Assembly (NCBI RefSeq): GCF_000611645.1
Contig: NW_014012730.1
Span: 1 to 18,903, forward strand
DNA from: Monoraphidium neglectum
Lineage: Eukaryota; Chlorophyta; Chlorophyceae; Sphaeropleales; Selenastraceae
Direction of reading: 5' to 3'
DNA: 18,903 nucleotides
The notes below the pieces were generated by a model. That model did no database searches, had not been told where the DNA came from, and saw only the letters and a program-made list of their open reading frames with translations. A program made the position numbers and the translations under genes. Positions 17,801 through 18,903 of this stretch are shown here, in pieces (position 1 is the stretch's first letter; each line of letters opens with the position of its first letter).

Positions 17801-18240
17801 GCGGCGGCGCTGGCCAGGCGCGCAGTCGCAGCGGAGGCAGCGCGGGCGCAGCAGCGGCAGCTGCAGGAGCTGATGCCGAGGCGTCCTCGCGGGCGCCGGC
17901 AGCGGCGCCGCGGCGGGCGCAGCGGCAGGGCGGCACCCACACAGATGCCGGCGCCGGCGCGGCGGGCGGGCAGCCCGACGAGCAGCCTGGCGCAACGGGT
18001 GCGGCTGTGGGTCAAATGGATGGGCAGGGGCAGGAACAGGGACAGGGGCAGACGGCGGCACCGGCTGGTCCAGCAGCAGCAGGCGCCGGCGCCAAGCTCA
18101 GGCAGCCCGCCATCTCATCCGCCTTCAGGCAGCGCAAGGCGGGCGCCGGCAGCAAGGCCAGCAAAGCGGCGGCGGCGGGGCCGGGCCGGGGCCTGGGCGT
18201 GGCGGCGGCGCCCCCGGGGCTGCCGTTACCGTCGGCTTGA
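14777..18240 (+). CDS. Class I SAM-dependent methyltransferase, DOT1-like fold, with long low-complexity tail (seven exons)
   Basis: Exons: 14777-14923 (start uncertain), 15023-15169, 15403-15548, 15923-16103, 16300-16407, 16614-16725, 17132-18240; 649 aa in frame. SAM-binding motif I is LIDIGAGLGR (residues about 138-147), followed across an intron by PLLHAALSHRLAGAYGVELD, whose Glu fits the ribose-binding acidic residue. IYGSITATGM upstream occupies the place of the DOT1 YGE-type motif. THAYSFWEGVP and GSGRAFTAYIFSK complete the catalytic fold. The substrate is unknown; histone or other protein methylation is inferred only from the distant DOT1 resemblance. From about residue 285 the protein is Ala/Gly/Arg/Gln-rich with basic patches (SPSKKTREAG, GLRPKRLDLS), suggesting a nuclear protein. 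Exon 2 (IVVVNRPAFGLSFNYLPGD...) looks well coding. Exon 1 is weaker: its downstream intron is only 99 bases and it overlaps the opposite-strand gene. ATG 15101 is an in-frame alternative start. Confidence 0.75.
16108..16137 (+). repeat. Two tandem 15-bp G-rich units in methyltransferase intron 4
   Basis: GGGGCGCGGAGGGGC occurs twice in direct succession, followed by another G run, starting four bases after the intron 4 donor at 16104. Several runs of three or more G on the RNA-sense strand make a G-quadruplex possible next to the 5' splice site. Confidence 0.7.
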
Positions 18241-18538
18241 GGGCGGTCATTAATACCGCCGGCAGTTGCCAAAATTTGCCCAAGTGATGGTAAATGGCCA
18301 TCTTCACTGCTAGGGTTGGCACGGAAGCCTGCCAGCTGCTTGCAGATCACGAGGCGTCAACTCGATGGTTAATTACAGCTCCTGGCTGCGCAGGCATTGC
18401 AGCTTGAAGGGGCTTCAAGCCGCGGCGACCCTCTGGTCCCTGCTGTGCCAATGAAGCGCGGCGCAGCACTGCAATAATGTGTGTGTTGCGTCAGCAGCAG
18501 GGGTGAAGCACAGCCAATATCACAAGCACCGCCAATAG

Positions 18539-18543
18539 TGTAA
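18539..18543 (+). terminator. Poly(A) signal TGTAA for the methyltransferase gene
   Basis: The canonical green-algal TGTAA lies about 300 bases after the stop at 18238-18240, in the expected orientation and at a typical distance. Confidence 0.5.
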
Positions 18544-18683
18544 GAGCAGTTCATCGGCCAGCATGGCAAGGGCCATTGTTGGAAGCACGAGACCACAGGG
18601 CACTGCCAGTCACAGCGAGTCACGAGCGCCCAGTACCAGAACAACCAACCCGCAGCAGTAGCCAGCATGGGCGTGGCCCAAAC

Positions 18684-18685
<2 letters not shown>

Positions 18686-18713
<28 letters not shown>
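18686..18713. repeat. (GA)14 microsatellite
   Basis: Fourteen uninterrupted GA units follow the 3' end of the methyltransferase gene. It is a purine-only tract, unlike the TG/CA tracts in the introns of this window. Confidence 0.9.
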
Positions 18714-18714
<1 letters not shown>

Positions 18715-18903
18715 TACGCTGACGCCTCGCGTAGCTAGAAGCCACACTGCAAGCGGCGCCGCGTCGGGTTAAGGAGAGGGGTGTGTGTGGTGAGCCACAC
18801 CCCCCACCGTGCCCAAAGCCGTATGGAAAGAATATCATGGCTCATGAGTCACAACCCCCCAAATGACCGCGTCGCCAACATGAGACAAGTGCCCCCACAA
18901 ACC

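Larger units (their letters stand above)
18241..18903. other. 3' UTR of the methyltransferase gene and downstream flank; no further gene
   Basis: The stretch contains a TGTAA signal at 18539, a GA microsatellite at 18686-18713 and a small inverted repeat around 18785-18801 (GTGTGG and CCACAC separated by TGAG). Minus-strand open frames at 18369-18668 and 18620-18838 have no recognisable domain, and the second includes the Ser-Leu repeat produced by the GA tract. Confidence 0.5.

Noticed and set aside
17164..18015. 283-codon Arg/Ala-rich minus-strand frame opposite the methyltransferase tail
   Set aside because: It is the typical antisense shadow of a GC-rich Ala/Gly/Arg coding exon, with no conserved motif and no splice-joined neighbours.

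Overview
This window looks like nuclear DNA from a chlorophyte green alga. The evidence is GC-rich coding sequence, genes split by many introns of about 100 to 400 bases with GTGAG/GTGCG-type donors and CAG acceptors, Ala/Gly/Gln-rich insertions in conserved proteins, abundant (TG)n/(CA)n tracts inside introns, and TGTAA (the usual green-algal poly(A) signal) downstream of some stops. No species can be named from the sequence alone.

Layout. (1) About 322-1323, minus strand: a probable organelle-targeted protein with three mTERF-like helical repeats; its 3' part probably continues past an intron towards or beyond the left edge. (2) 1324-1843: a comparatively AT-rich divergent promoter region with five GTAC motifs and a 12-bp inverted repeat. 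(3) 1844-5662, plus: a complete seven-exon COG6 gene (701 aa), a subunit of the Golgi vesicle-tethering COG complex. (4) 5663-7280: no convincing gene. (5) 7320-11120, plus: an eight-exon secreted acid lipase of the gastric/lysosomal lipase family (617 aa) with an intact Ser-Asp-His triad and a long Pro/Ala/Gln-rich N-terminal linker. (6) 11121-14026: a long convergent intergenic or 3' UTR stretch. (7) 14027-14804, minus: a two-exon gene for an apparent type I membrane protein with signal peptide, polyglutamine region, one transmembrane helix and short tail. (8) About 14777-18240, plus: a seven-exon class I SAM-dependent methyltransferase, distantly DOT1-like, with a long low-complexity nuclear-type tail. 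(9) 18241-18903: 3' UTR and flank with a GA microsatellite.

The genes are not an operon and share no obvious pathway. COG6, the lipase and the type I membrane protein all belong to the secretory system, but nothing here shows that they are co-regulated. All intron-exon structures were built by eye, from reading-frame continuity, splice consensus and remembered family motifs. Every joined model closes in frame. Nothing looks like a wholly new system; the most testable oddities are the complementary TG/CA tracts flanking COG6 exons, the GTAC cluster, and the overlapping head-to-head starts near 14.8 kb.
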